A stretch of DNA of 64,000 nt from JAQGMV01 sp963828715 (GTDB taxonomy: Bacteria; Pseudomonadota; Gammaproteobacteria; Burkholderiales; SG8-41), in assembly GCA_963828715.1 (NCBI GenBank), contig CAWHFX010000019.1:62001-126000 (forward strand). The letters run 5' to 3'. Below the pieces are notes generated by a model. The model saw nothing but the letters and a program-made list of their open reading frames with translations. It ran no database searches and had not been told where the DNA came from. Position 1 is the first letter of the stretch. Each line of letters begins with the position of its first letter. The translations under genes were made by a program, and so were the position numbers. Below, piece by piece: positions 53,334 to 62,672 of this stretch.

Positions 53334-56143
53334 ATGGCCAAGAAGCACCGCACGCCAAGACCGTCGAGACGCTCAAGCACGACGAGGCCAAGCGGAAGAA
53401 CATCCCGACCGCCGAGTACCAGTCGGTGCTCAAGCGAGCGAGCAGAAGCCGGTCCGCGTCGCGCTACGATCGGCGCAACACGCGACCTCGACCCGCAGCT
53501 CGTCTGGCGCGGCAAGGACGAGCAGGACTGGAGCGACCTCGTCGTCCACGCGCCGCCGCTCTACATCCAGGAGAAGGTCCACCCGAAGGTGCTGATCGAC
53601 GACCTGCTGCGCGCAGACGAAGGAGCGCGCAGCACGAAGCCGGGCAGCTCACGCCCGACCTCTTCGCCGACTTCAACGGCATCCCCAAGGGCGCCGACAA
53701 GACCGAGTTCTACCAGCACGACCAGAACTGGTCGAACCGCATGATCCTCGGCGACTCGCTCCAGGTGATGGCGAGCCTGGCCGAGCGCGAGGGCCTGCGC
53801 GGCAAGGTGCAGTGCATCTACTTCGACCCGCCCTACGGCATCAAGTTCAACAGCAACTTCCAGTGGTCCACCACCAGCCGCGACGTGAAGGACGGCAACG
53901 CCGACCACATCACCCGCGAGCCGGAGCAGGTCAAGGCCTTCCGCGACACCTGGCGCGACGGCATCCACAGCTACCTCACCTACCTGCGCGACCGGCTCAC
54001 CGTCGCCCGCGATCTGCTCACCGACTCCGGCTCCATCTTCGTGCAGATCGGCGATGAGAATGTGCATCGCGTCCGGGCGCTGATGGATGAGGTGTTCGGC
54101 GACGACAACTTCGTCGCACTGATCGCGTTCGCGAAGACAGGCGGGCTCAGCAGTCGAGCTCTCTGGCCGGCGTCATGCGACTACATTCTTTGGTATCGCG
54201 AAGAACATCGAGCACGCTGAAGTATCGGCAGCTCTTCATGCCGAAAGACGTCGGCGGAGACGGGCGCCAGGCAATACACGTTGCGTCGAACGGCCAGACG
54301 ATCGACGACGTCGACGAGCTGACGAAGAGCGAGCTGAACGTCAGATCTGACTGCCGAGCGGCACGCGATTTTCGCGCACGACAACCTGACCAGCCAGAGC
54401 GCCGCCGCGGAGACTTTCCAGTTCGATTTCGAGGGCGAGACATTCCGTCCAGGCAACGGGCTACTGGAAGACCAGCGAGACGGGCATGCATCGGCTGCAC
54501 AAGGCGAGCCGACTTGCAGCCTCGCGGCAACACGCTTCGCGTATGTCCGCTTCCTCGACGACTTTCCGCGTATCGCCGATCACGAACATCTGGGACGACA
54601 CGCAGTCATGCGGAGTTCGCGCGACGACAAAGTCTACGTCGTCCAGACGCATCGCGAAGGTCGTTCGAACGCTGCATCCTGATGACCACCGACCCCGGCG
54701 ACCTCGTGCTCGACCCGACCTGCGGCTCCGGCACCACGGCCTACCGTCGCCGAGCAATGGGGCCGTCGCTGGATCACGATCGACACCTCGCGCGTGGCGC
54801 TGGCGCTGGCCCGCGCCCGCATCATGGGCGCGCGCTATCCGTTCTACCTGCTGGCCGATTCCCGCGACGGCCAGCTCAAGGAAGCCGAGGTCACCCGCAC
54901 CGCGCCGAGTTCGCAGCCCGTGCACGGCAACATCCGCCACGGCTTCGTCTACGAGCGCGTGCCGCACATCACGCTGAAGTCCATCGCCAACAACGCGGAG
55001 ATCGACGTCATCTGGGACCAGTGGCAGGCGACGCTGGAGCCGCTGCGCGAGAAGCTGAACGCCGCGCTCAAGAAGACGTGGCAGGAGTGGGAGATCCCGC
55101 GCGAGGCCGATGCCAAGTGGCCGGACGCGGCGAAGAAGCTGCACGCCGACTGGTGGCAGGCCCGCATCGCCCGGCAGCAGGAGATCGACGCCTCCATCGC
55201 CGCCAAGGCCGAGTTCGAGTACCTCTACGACAAGCCCTACGACGACAAGAAGAAGGTCCGCGTCGCCGGCCCCTTCACCGTCGAGAGCCTCAGCCCGCAC
55301 CGCGTGCTCGGCGTCGACGAGAACGACGAGCTGATCGACCCCCTGAAGGAGGACAGCGCCGAGTACGGCGCCAAGCAGACCTTCCCCGCAGATGATCCTG
55401 GAGAACCTGAAGACCGCCGGCGTGCAGCAGGCGCACAAGGAGGACCGGATCACCTTCACCGCGCTCACCCCGTGGCCCGGCGATCTGGTCTGCGCCGAAG
55501 GCCGCTACCTCGAAGGCGAGACCGAGAAGCGCGCCGCCATCTTCATCGGCCCCGAGTTCGGCACCGTGCAGCGCGCCGACCTCGTCGCCGCCGCCCGCGA
55601 GGCCGGCGATGCCGGCTTCGACGTGCTGATCGCCTGCGCCTTCAACTACGAGGCCCACACCACCGAGTTCAACAAGCTCGGCCGCATCCCCGTGCTCAAG
55701 GCGCGCATGAACGCCGACCTGCACATGGCCGACGACCTGAAGAACACCGGCAAGGGCAACCTCTTCGTCATCTTCGGCGAGCCGGACATCGACGCTCCTG
55801 CCCGAGAAGGACGGCAAGCTGCGCGTGAAGGTGAACGGCGTCGACGTCTTCAACCCGCAGACCGGCGAGGTCCGTCAGCGACGGCGCCGACGGCATCGCC
55901 TGCTGGTTCATCGACACCGACTACAACGAGGAGAGCTTCTTCGTCCGCCACGCCTACTTCCTCGGCGCCAACGATCCCTACAGCGCGCTGAAGACGACGC
56001 TGAAGGCCGAGATCAACGAGGAAGCCTGGGCGACGCTGCACAGCGACACCTCACGCCCCTTCGACAAGCCGAAGTCCGGCCGCATCGCCGTGAAGGTGAT
56101 CAACCACCTCGGCGACGAGGTGATGAAGGTGTTTCGCGTGTAA
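53334..56143 (+). CDS. Type III-like site-specific DNA adenine methyltransferase (beta class), many indels
   Basis: About 930 residues after repair. The N-terminal signature is DLDPQLVWRGKDEQDWSDLV. The catalytic motif IV DPPY is in CIYFDPPYGIKFNSNFQWS (about 53820), and the S-adenosylmethionine motif I is later, in LVLDPTCGSGTTAY (about 54705). That order (DPPY first) defines the beta class of N6-adenine methyltransferases, as in type III Mod subunits. The stretch between them (about 54100-54650) is the likely target-recognition region and has a less GC-biased composition. The C-terminal part runs to DEVMKVFRV. Ten or more one-base indels interrupt it. It pairs with the helicase-nuclease upstream. 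Confidence 0.82.
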
Positions 56144-56320
56144 GCACAACGCCACAAGAAGAGAACCAGAATCCGGAGGCTGATCGTTCCGCTTCTTCAT
56201 CTGGCTGGCACACGCCTTGCGATTGGCCGCCCCACAAAGTAGCGATTAGCCGAACTCTGATCTAGCGATCAGCCGCTACTGAACCTTGCGATCAGCCGCT
56301 TGCCGCGACTAAGATTGCAC

Positions 56321-57571
56321 ATGCCGCGCAGAATCAAAACGTTCCGCCGTTACCTGGCGCCGCGCTTACGCGAGGCTTTGGCGGACACACCGGTCGTGCT
56401 CATTCACGGCCCACGTCAGAGCGGCAAAACGACACTGGCTCTCGCCGTGGGGGAGCACCGCGGCTACCGCTACTTTTCCTTCGACGACGAGGCAGCGTGC
56501 GGCGCCGCGCAGCAGGACCCTGTCGGCTTCGTGGCGGGCTTGCCGGTTCGGGCAATCCTGGATGAAGTGCAACGTGTTCCGGGGCTGTTCACGGCGCTCA
56601 AGGACGCAGTTGATCGCCGACGGATTCCGGGTCGGTTCATCCTGACCGGGTCAGCCAACGTGCTGCTGGTGCCGAAGCTCGCGGATTCTCTCGCCGGCCG
56701 GATGGGCATCCTGCGGCTGCATCCGCTGGCGCAGTGCGAGCTGGCGGGCAAGCCGCCGCGATTTCTCGATGATCTGTTCGGGGGCGGCTTCCGCACGCGC
56801 ACTACCGAGCGCCTCGGTGTGGCATTGATCGACCGTGTCGTGGCCGGCGGTTACCCGGCTGCGCTTGCGCTGCGCACCGCGGCACGGCGCGCGGCATGGT
56901 ATCGCGATTATGTCGAGACGCAGGTGCAGCGTGACGTGCGGGATTTCACCCGCGTTCGGTCGCTCGATGCGCTACCCCGGCTACTGACAATGGCCGCCGG
57001 CTATACCGCGCGGCTGATTAACGTGACGGATCTGGCCGGGCCGTTTCAGCTTACCAGGCAGACGATTCAGGACTACGTCACGCTGCTGGAGCGGGTATTC
57101 CTGGTCGAGCGACTGCCCCCGTGGCACAGCAACCGGCTGAGCCGCCTCGTCAAGACGCCCAAGCTGCACGTGGGCGATACCGGCGTCGCCTGCGCGCTGC
57201 TCGGGATGGATGCCGCCGGGCTTCAGAGTGACCGCGCAGCGGTCGGTCCGTTGCTTGAAACCTTCGTGCTGCAGGAATTGAAGCGCCAAGCGAGCTGGCG
57301 TACATCCCCGATTGCCTTTTTTCACTTCCGCGATCGCGATGGCGTTGAGGTCGATATCGTGCTGGAGCAGGGAGCCGGCAATGTCGCCGGCGTGGAGGTC
57401 AAGGCGGCGGCCACCGTCACCGCGACCGACTTTCGAGGATTGCGCAAGCTGAAAGACGCGGCCGGCAAGCGGTTCAGGGCTGGCGTGGTGCTATACGATG
57501 GGGAAGTGACGGCGCCTTTCGGAGAAAGCCTGTACGCGGTCCCCATCCGTCATTTATGGGAAGCAGCGTGA
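56321..57571 (+). CDS. AAA ATPase with DUF4143 domain
   Basis: A 416-residue protein. Walker A GPRQSGKTT is at residues 30-38 and Walker B is at VRAILDEVQRVP; FILTGSANVLL is the sensor-like strand. The C-terminal DUF4143 part has a PD-(D/E)xK-like core (DGVEVDIVLEQ and AGVEVKAAATV). Such proteins are widespread in bacteria and archaea with no agreed function; many sit in mobile or defence regions. The frame is clean, in contrast to the methyltransferase just upstream. Its TGA overlaps the next ATG by one base (TGATG), so the pair is probably translated together. Confidence 0.88.
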   Translation: MPRRIKTFRRYLAPRLREALADTPVVLIHGPRQSGKTTLALAVGEHRGYRYFSFDDEAACGAAQQDPVGFVAGLPVRAILDEVQRVPGLFTALKDAVDRRRIPGRFILTGSANVLLVPKLADSLAGRMGILRLHPLAQCELAGKPPRFLDDLFGGGFRTRTTERLGVALIDRVVAGGYPAALALRTAARRAAWYRDYVETQVQRDVRDFTRVRSLDALPRLLTMAAGYTARLINVTDLAGPFQLTRQTIQDYVTLLERVFLVERLPPWHSNRLSRLVKTPKLHVGDTGVACALLGMDAAGLQSDRAAVGPLLETFVLQELKRQASWRTSPIAFFHFRDRDGVEVDIVLEQGAGNVAGVEVKAAATVTATDFRGLRKLKDAAGKRFRAGVVLYDGEVTAPFGESLYAVPIRHLWEAA

Positions 57572-59640
57572 TGGACTTCCGCATCGCCGACACCTTCACC
57601 GACAGCCTCGCGCGACTGACCGGCGAAGAGCAGAAGAACGTCAAGACGACCGCGTTTGATTTGCAGCTCAATCCCGCCAGTCCCGGGATGCGCTTCCACA
57701 GACTCCACAAGTCGAAGGACAAGCACTTCTGGTCGGTCCGTGTGGGCACGGATATCCGGCTCATCGTCCACAAGACTGATGCCAGCTTGTTGCTCTGCTA
57801 CGTCGGACATCACGACCAGGCGTATGACTGGGCCGAGCGGCGCAGGCTGGAGACGCACCCCAAGACGGGCGCTGCCCAGTTGGTGGAGATTCGCGAGCGA
57901 GTCGAGGAGATTGCCGTACCAAGGTATGTCGTCGACGCAAGACCCGCCCCAGAAAGGCCGTTGCTGTTCGCGGGCCGCACCGATGATGAGTTGCTGAGTT
58001 ACGGCGTACCAGTGGAATGGCTGGCCGATGTTCGGCGGGCCAACGAGGACAGTCTGCTGGAACTGGCAGACCACCTTCCGAGCGAAGCGGCCGAAGCCCT
58101 GTTGGAACTGGCGACCGGAGGAAAGCCGCGAGTAACACAATCCGCCCCACCCGACACCGATCCGTTCGCCCATCCCGACGCGCAGCGGCGCTTCCGGGTG
58201 ATGAATGACATCGAGGAGCTGGAGCGCGCCCTCGCCTATCCGTGGGATAAGTGGACGATCTTTCTGCATCCCGCGCAAAGACAGTGGGTCGAACGTGACT
58301 ACGCCGGTCCAACGCGCGTGTCAGGCTCAGCGGGGACGGGCAAGACGATTGTCGCTCTGCACCGGGCTGTGCATCTCGCGCGGAGCCATCCGCAGAGCAG
58401 AGTGCTGCTGACGACGTTCTCGGAGACCTTGGCGAATGCACTGCGAACCAGAGTCAGGCGTTTGATCAGTAACGAGCCGCGCCTGGCTGAGCGCCTCGAA
58501 GTACATGCAGTAGACGCGATCGGCGAGCGGCTTTACGAGCAGCACTTCGGTACGCCACGCATCGCCTCGGGAGACGTCATACTACGTTTCATCGGCGAGG
58601 CAGCAGTGGGCCAGAAATTCAGCACGACTTTCCTGCTTGCGGAGTGGCTAGACGTGGTTGACGCATGGCAGTTGGATAGCTGGGAGTCTTATCGGGACGT
58701 GAAACGCCTGGGCAGAAAGACGCGCCTGTCAGAATCCCAACGTACTGCCTTGTGGCGGATCTTCGATGCCGTGCGCGCCCGGTTGAGAGGCGAGGGCCTT
58801 ATCACGCGCGCAGAAATGTTCACTCGCCTGGCCGATCAACTGGCGGCCCGCAAGCATCCCGCCTTCGACTTTGTCGTGGTCGATGAGGCGCAGGACGTAA
58901 GCGTTGCGCAAATGCGCTTTCTGGCGGCGCTCGGAGCCGGTCGTCCGAATGCGCTGTTCTTTGCCGGTGACCTCGGCCAACGGATTTTTCAGCAACCGTT
59001 CTCCTGGAGATCGCTCGGCGTCGATATTCGCGGTCGTGCGCGCACCCTGCACATCAACTACCGCACTTCTCATCAGATCAGAATGCGGGCGGATCGCTTG
59101 CTGGCGCCGGAAGTATCGGATGTCGACGGCAATACGGAGGAGCGGCGCGGAACGGTTTCAATATTCAACGGGCCAATGCCTGTCGTTCGCACGTTCAAGA
59201 ACCAGGAAGAAGAGATACGAGCGGTCGGCGCGTGGCTGGCAGATCGCACCAAGGATGGCGTGGCGCCCCACGAAATCGGCGTATTCGTCCGTTCCGAAGC
59301 GGAGTTGGACCGCGCCCGCGCGGCGGTTACAAGAGTCGGGCTCCCGTTCAAGGTCCTTGACGAGCAGGTGGATACGACCAGCGGTCAAGTCGCGATCGGC
59401 ACTATGCACCTCGCCAAAGGACTGGAGTTCCGGGCGGTAGTGGTAATGGCCTGTGATGATGAAATCATTCCGCTGCAGTCGCGCATCGAAACGGTGGCCG
59501 ACGACAGCGACCTCGAAGAGGTTTACAACACCGAACGCCATTTGCTCTACGTCGCCTGCACTCGGGCGCGCGACCACCTGCTCGTGACGAGCGTCGAACC
59601 GTCATCGGAGTTTCTGGATGATTTGCGGGCTACGGCCTGA
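57571..59640 (+). CDS. RelE/ParE-fold domain fused to a UvrD-type superfamily 1 helicase
   Basis: A 689-residue protein. Residues 1 to about 95 (MDFRIADTFTDSLARLTGEE, LNPASPGMRFHRLHKSKDK, VRVGTDIRLIVHK, LLLCYVGHHDQAYDWAERR) have the RelE/ParE toxin fold. The rest is a superfamily 1 helicase: SGSAGTGKT at about 250-259, VVDEAQDV near 438, LHINYRTSHQIR (motif IV), GTMHLAKGLEFRAVVV (V) and RHLLYVACTRARDHL (VI) near 659. No separate antitoxin gene is next to it. The ATG overlaps the stop of the DUF4143 ATPase. It may process DNA or RNA ends in phage defence or repair; the function is not established by the sequence. Intact. Confidence 0.88.
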   Translation: MDFRIADTFTDSLARLTGEEQKNVKTTAFDLQLNPASPGMRFHRLHKSKDKHFWSVRVGTDIRLIVHKTDASLLLCYVGHHDQAYDWAERRRLETHPKTGAAQLVEIRERVEEIAVPRYVVDARPAPERPLLFAGRTDDELLSYGVPVEWLADVRRANEDSLLELADHLPSEAAEALLELATGGKPRVTQSAPPDTDPFAHPDAQRRFRVMNDIEELERALAYPWDKWTIFLHPAQRQWVERDYAGPTRVSGSAGTGKTIVALHRAVHLARSHPQSRVLLTTFSETLANALRTRVRRLISNEPRLAERLEVHAVDAIGERLYEQHFGTPRIASGDVILRFIGEAAVGQKFSTTFLLAEWLDVVDAWQLDSWESYRDVKRLGRKTRLSESQRTALWRIFDAVRARLRGEGLITRAEMFTRLADQLAARKHPAFDFVVVDEAQDVSVAQMRFLAALGAGRPNALFFAGDLGQRIFQQPFSWRSLGVDIRGRARTLHINYRTSHQIRMRADRLLAPEVSDVDGNTEERRGTVSIFNGPMPVVRTFKNQEEEIRAVGAWLADRTKDGVAPHEIGVFVRSEAELDRARAAVTRVGLPFKVLDEQVDTTSGQVAIGTMHLAKGLEFRAVVVMACDDEIIPLQSRIETVADDSDLEEVYNTERHLLYVACTRARDHLLVTSVEPSSEFLDDLRATA

Positions 59641-59769
59641 CGGATCGGCGCTGCCGCTGCGGCCCATAAGCTAATTCGTGAAAGACAGTACCTTTGCGCG
59701 ATAATCGCGGTCCCGGCACCACAGCTTATTTCGATCCTGTCGCCCGTGATCCGCCGCTTCGATTGAAAC

Positions 59770-59780
59770 CACGGCTGAGG
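59770..59780. repeat. Right copy of the direct repeat flanking the island
   Basis: CACGGCTGAGG, exact match to 50084-50094. The GAGG also forms part of the ribosome-binding site of the next gene. Confidence 0.45.
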
Positions 59781-59785
59781 AGTTC

Positions 59786-60200
59786 ATGAACAAACGATTC
59801 CTGCTCGCCTGGCTGATCGTCTTCATCCTGTGGATGGCCGGCAGCTTCCTCGTACACGGCGTGCTGCTCGGAGCGGATTACGCAGCGGTCCAGAATCTCT
59901 TCAGGACACCGGCGGAAGCGCAGCACTATTTTCCGTTGATGATCCTCGCCCACGTGATCATGTCCGGCGCGCTCGTCTGGATTTACTCGCGGCGTGGAGC
60001 CAAGATCCTGGGCCCGGCAAGGGCTGCGTTTCCGCGTCGCCATCGCGCTGCTCACGGTGGTGCCCTGGTACATGATCTACTATGTGGTCCAGCCCATGCC
60101 CGGCGTCGACCGTCCTCAAACAGATCGTGTTCGACTAGCGCTGCTCGTCATCGTGCTCTCGCTCGTTACGGCATTCCTGTATCGCACCGCCGGGAGCTGA
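59786..60200 (+). CDS. Small integral membrane protein, apparent frameshifts
   Basis: About 135 residues with four hydrophobic segments: MNKRFLLAWLIVFILWMAG, YFPLMILAHVIMSGALVWIY, then in the next frame VAIALLTVVPWYMIYYVV, and finally ALLVIVLSLVTAFLYR. The frame breaks near 60010 (+1), and twice more between 60100 and 60140. The motif VVPWYMIYYVVQPMPG is shared with a family of small uncharacterised proteobacterial membrane proteins. TGAGGAG precedes the ATG at 59786. Function unknown. Confidence 0.65.
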
Positions 60201-60204
60201 TCGG

Positions 60205-61199
60205 ATGCCTGCACAGCGTGATCGCTCCGGCTTACGAACTTCGCCATCGGCCTCGCATTCGCGATCGGCATCGTCGCGCGCTGCACCTGCATGGCGGCCG
60301 AAAGCTATCCGGCGCGCCCGGTTCGCATGCTGATCGGCTTCCCACCGGCAAGCTCGAGCGACGTCGTCGGACGAGTCATCGCCAACAAGCTGTCCGAATC
60401 GTTCGGACGCCCGGTCGTGTTCGACAATCGTCCCGGGGCGGGCGGCAACATTGCGGCCGAGCTTGTGTCGCAAGCCGCGCCCGACGGCTACACGGTGCTC
60501 TACGCGAACACCGGCATCGCAGTCGCTCGCACTGCCTATACGAAGCTCAACTACGACGTTCTGCGCGATCTCGTGCCGATCGGCGAAGCCGCTGCGGGGC
60601 CGCATGTGCTCATTATCAATAACTCGATACCGGCGCAGTCTCTGAAGGAATTCATTGCGGTCGTTAAGTCGAAACCCCGCGCGCTGAACGTCGCTTCGAC
60701 GGGCGCCGGCAACTCCGACCACTTCGCCTACGAGCTTTTCAGATCCATCACCGGCGCGGAGATGGTCCACGTTCCGTACAAGGGCGGCGCACAGGCCGGG
60801 CTCGACGTGATCAGCGGCCAGATCGCGGCCTACTTCGGCGGTATGGGCGCGTCGTTGCCGCTCGCACGCGCAGGAAAGGTCAGAGCGCTCGCGGTCACGA
60901 GCGGGAAGCGCACGACGATCGCACCCGACATTCCGACGATGATCGAAGCCGGCGTTCCCGGTTACGAGCACCTGCTGTGGAACGCGGTCTTTGCGCCGGC
61001 GGCAACGCCAAAGAGCATCATCGCCCGCTTCGACGCGGAACTCGCGAAAGCCGTAAACGCGCCGGACGTGCGCGAGCGCCTGGTGGCGATCGGGGTGGAG
61101 CCTGCCAGCCGCAGCTCGGAGGAAATGGCGCGCTACCTCAAGAGCGAAATCGACAAGTACGGCAAGATCGTCCGCGCCATCGGACTGAAGATCGACTGA
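60205..61199 (+). CDS. Bug/TctC-family periplasmic solute receptor 4, apparent frameshift in the signal peptide
   Basis: About 330 residues. The mature part starts ESYPARPVRMLIGFPPASSS and continues VVFDNRPGAGGNIAAEL and APDGYTVLYANTGIAVA, the Bug pattern, ending IVRAIGLKID. An in-frame ATG at 60291 would leave no signal peptide. The hydrophobic segment NFAIGLAFAIGIVA just upstream lies in the same frame but has no start, and connects to ATG 60205 if one base was lost near 60230. I therefore extend the gene to 60205. A palindromic repeat follows the stop. Confidence 0.82.
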
Positions 61200-61203
61200 C
61201 GGA

Positions 61204-61245
61204 CCCTCCCTCTCTCCGAGTCGGGGAGAGGGAGGGTTGAGGGGC
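61204..61245. repeat. Palindromic GC-rich repeat after receptor 4
   Basis: CCCTCCCTCTCTCC pairs with GGGGAGAGGGAGGG (13 of 14) around a 5-base loop, followed by TTGAGGGG. It is related to the repeat found inside the coding sequence at 35390-35432 and may also stop transcription. Confidence 0.7.
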
Positions 61246-61262
61246 AACCAAAGGAGACACTC

Positions 61263-61760
61263 ATGGCCTCAATGCATCAGATCACCGTTCCTATTTTCAT
61301 CAAGCACCTGAACGGCATCGCCGGCTGTATAAAGAAGGCGCAGGCGCTCTACGCCGAGAAGAAGTACGACGAGACGACGCTGCTCGCGTACCGCTTCTAT
61401 CCGGACATGTTCAGTTTCACGCGTCAGATACAGGCCGCCACGAGCCATGCGCTCACGTGCACGGCGATGCTGGCCGGCGTCGAAGCGCCGAAAATGGAAG
61501 ACAGCGAAAAGAGCCTCGCCGACCTCCTCCAGCGCATCGAGAAGACGAACGCGTGGCTGAAGACCATCCAGCCGCAGCAGGTCGACGGCTCGGAGGAAAA
61601 GAGCGTGACCGTGAAGCGGCCGACCGGCGACGTGCAGATGAAGGGCATCGAGCTTTACCTGAATCGCTCGATGCCGAACTTCATGTTCCACTGCACGACG
61701 GCGTACAACATCCTGCGCCACAACGGCGTCGAGATCGGCAAGCGCGACTTCATGGGATAG
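61263..61760 (+). CDS. DUF1993 family protein
   Basis: A 165-residue cytoplasmic protein. Its conserved parts are MHQITVPIFIKHLNGIAGCI, AYRFYPDMFSFTRQIQAATS, and the C-terminal FMFHCTTAYNILRHNGVEIGKRDFMG. The family is predicted to be a DinB/YfiT-like four-helix bundle; no function is known. AAAGGAGA lies upstream of the ATG. It is probably cotranscribed with the receptor upstream or the SDR downstream. Confidence 0.88.
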   Translation: MASMHQITVPIFIKHLNGIAGCIKKAQALYAEKKYDETTLLAYRFYPDMFSFTRQIQAATSHALTCTAMLAGVEAPKMEDSEKSLADLLQRIEKTNAWLKTIQPQQVDGSEEKSVTVKRPTGDVQMKGIELYLNRSMPNFMFHCTTAYNILRHNGVEIGKRDFMG

Positions 61761-61873
61761 CTTGCGGCAAACCACCGGCGGCGGGCCGGCATGAGACAGG
61801 CCCGCGTCACGCCCGAATGGACGACGACATCACTGCGCGGTCGCGGCGCTGACGCTCGCGCTGACAGGACATC

Positions 61874-62665
61874 ATGGACCTTCAGTTGAAAGGCAAGGTC
61901 GCCATCGTCGGCGGCGCAAGCAAGGGACTCGGGCGTGCCTGTGCGCAGGCGCTCGCCGAAGAAGGCACGAACCTCGCCGTCTGCAGCCGCTCGCAGGCTG
62001 ATCTCGAGAAAGCGGCCGATGAAATTCGGCGTGGCACGGGCGTTGACGTGCTCGCGTTCGCAGGCGACCTCGATCGCAACGACACGATTTGCGATCTCGT
62101 CGCCGCAACGGTGAAACGCTTCGGCCGCCTCGACGTGCTCGTCAGCAACTCGGGCGGGCCGCCGCTCGCCTATGCACAGACGGCAACCGAAGAGCAATGG
62201 GCGACCGCCGTGCAGCGCTCGCTGCTTTTCTTCAGCCGCATGGCGCGCGAAGCACTTCCGCATTTCAAGAAGAACGGTGCCGGCCGCATCATCAACATCC
62301 TCGCGAGCACCGTCTACCAGCCGATCGCCAACCTCGCGCTCTCGGGTGCGACGCGCATGGGCGTGGTCGCGTATGCCAAGAGCCTCGCCGATGAGGTGGG
62401 CCGGGACGGCATACTCGTGAACAATGTCTGCCCGGGATCCATTCTGTCGGAGCGCATGCTCTCGAACGTGACGGCACGCGCGCAGCAGGCCGGTATTCCT
62501 CTGGAAGAAGCGCTGAAGGAGCGCGCGGGCGAAACATCGCTTGGCCGCATCGGCGAGCCGAGGGAGCTCGCGTATCTCGTGGCCTTCCTGGCGTCGAGCC
62601 GTTCGAGTTACATCACCGGCACCACGATCCGCGTCGACGGCGGGCTCGTGCGCTCAGTGCTGTAG
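61874..62665 (+). CDS. Short-chain dehydrogenase/reductase with atypical active site
   Basis: A 263-residue Rossmann-fold protein. The cofactor motif is VGGASKGLGRACA (Gly-x3-Gly-x-Gly), the structural NSGG replaces NNAG (VLVSNSGGPP), and the C-terminus is ITGTTIRVDGGLV. The usual catalytic Tyr-x3-Lys is absent: the aligned segment reads ANLALSGATRMGVVAYAK, with Ser and Arg where Tyr and Lys are expected, and the catalytic Ser site reads NILAST. Often annotated as 3-oxoacyl-ACP reductase, it belongs to a divergent subgroup whose reaction is uncertain. It lies in a cluster of catabolic genes. Confidence 0.86.
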   Translation: MDLQLKGKVAIVGGASKGLGRACAQALAEEGTNLAVCSRSQADLEKAADEIRRGTGVDVLAFAGDLDRNDTICDLVAATVKRFGRLDVLVSNSGGPPLAYAQTATEEQWATAVQRSLLFFSRMAREALPHFKKNGAGRIINILASTVYQPIANLALSGATRMGVVAYAKSLADEVGRDGILVNNVCPGSILSERMLSNVTARAQQAGIPLEEALKERAGETSLGRIGEPRELAYLVAFLASSRSSYITGTTIRVDGGLVRSVL

Positions 62666-62672
62666 CGGGGTC

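Noticed and set aside
57571..57855. Separate RelE toxin gene
   Set aside because: The reading frame continues without stop into the helicase domain and the protein is one intact fusion.
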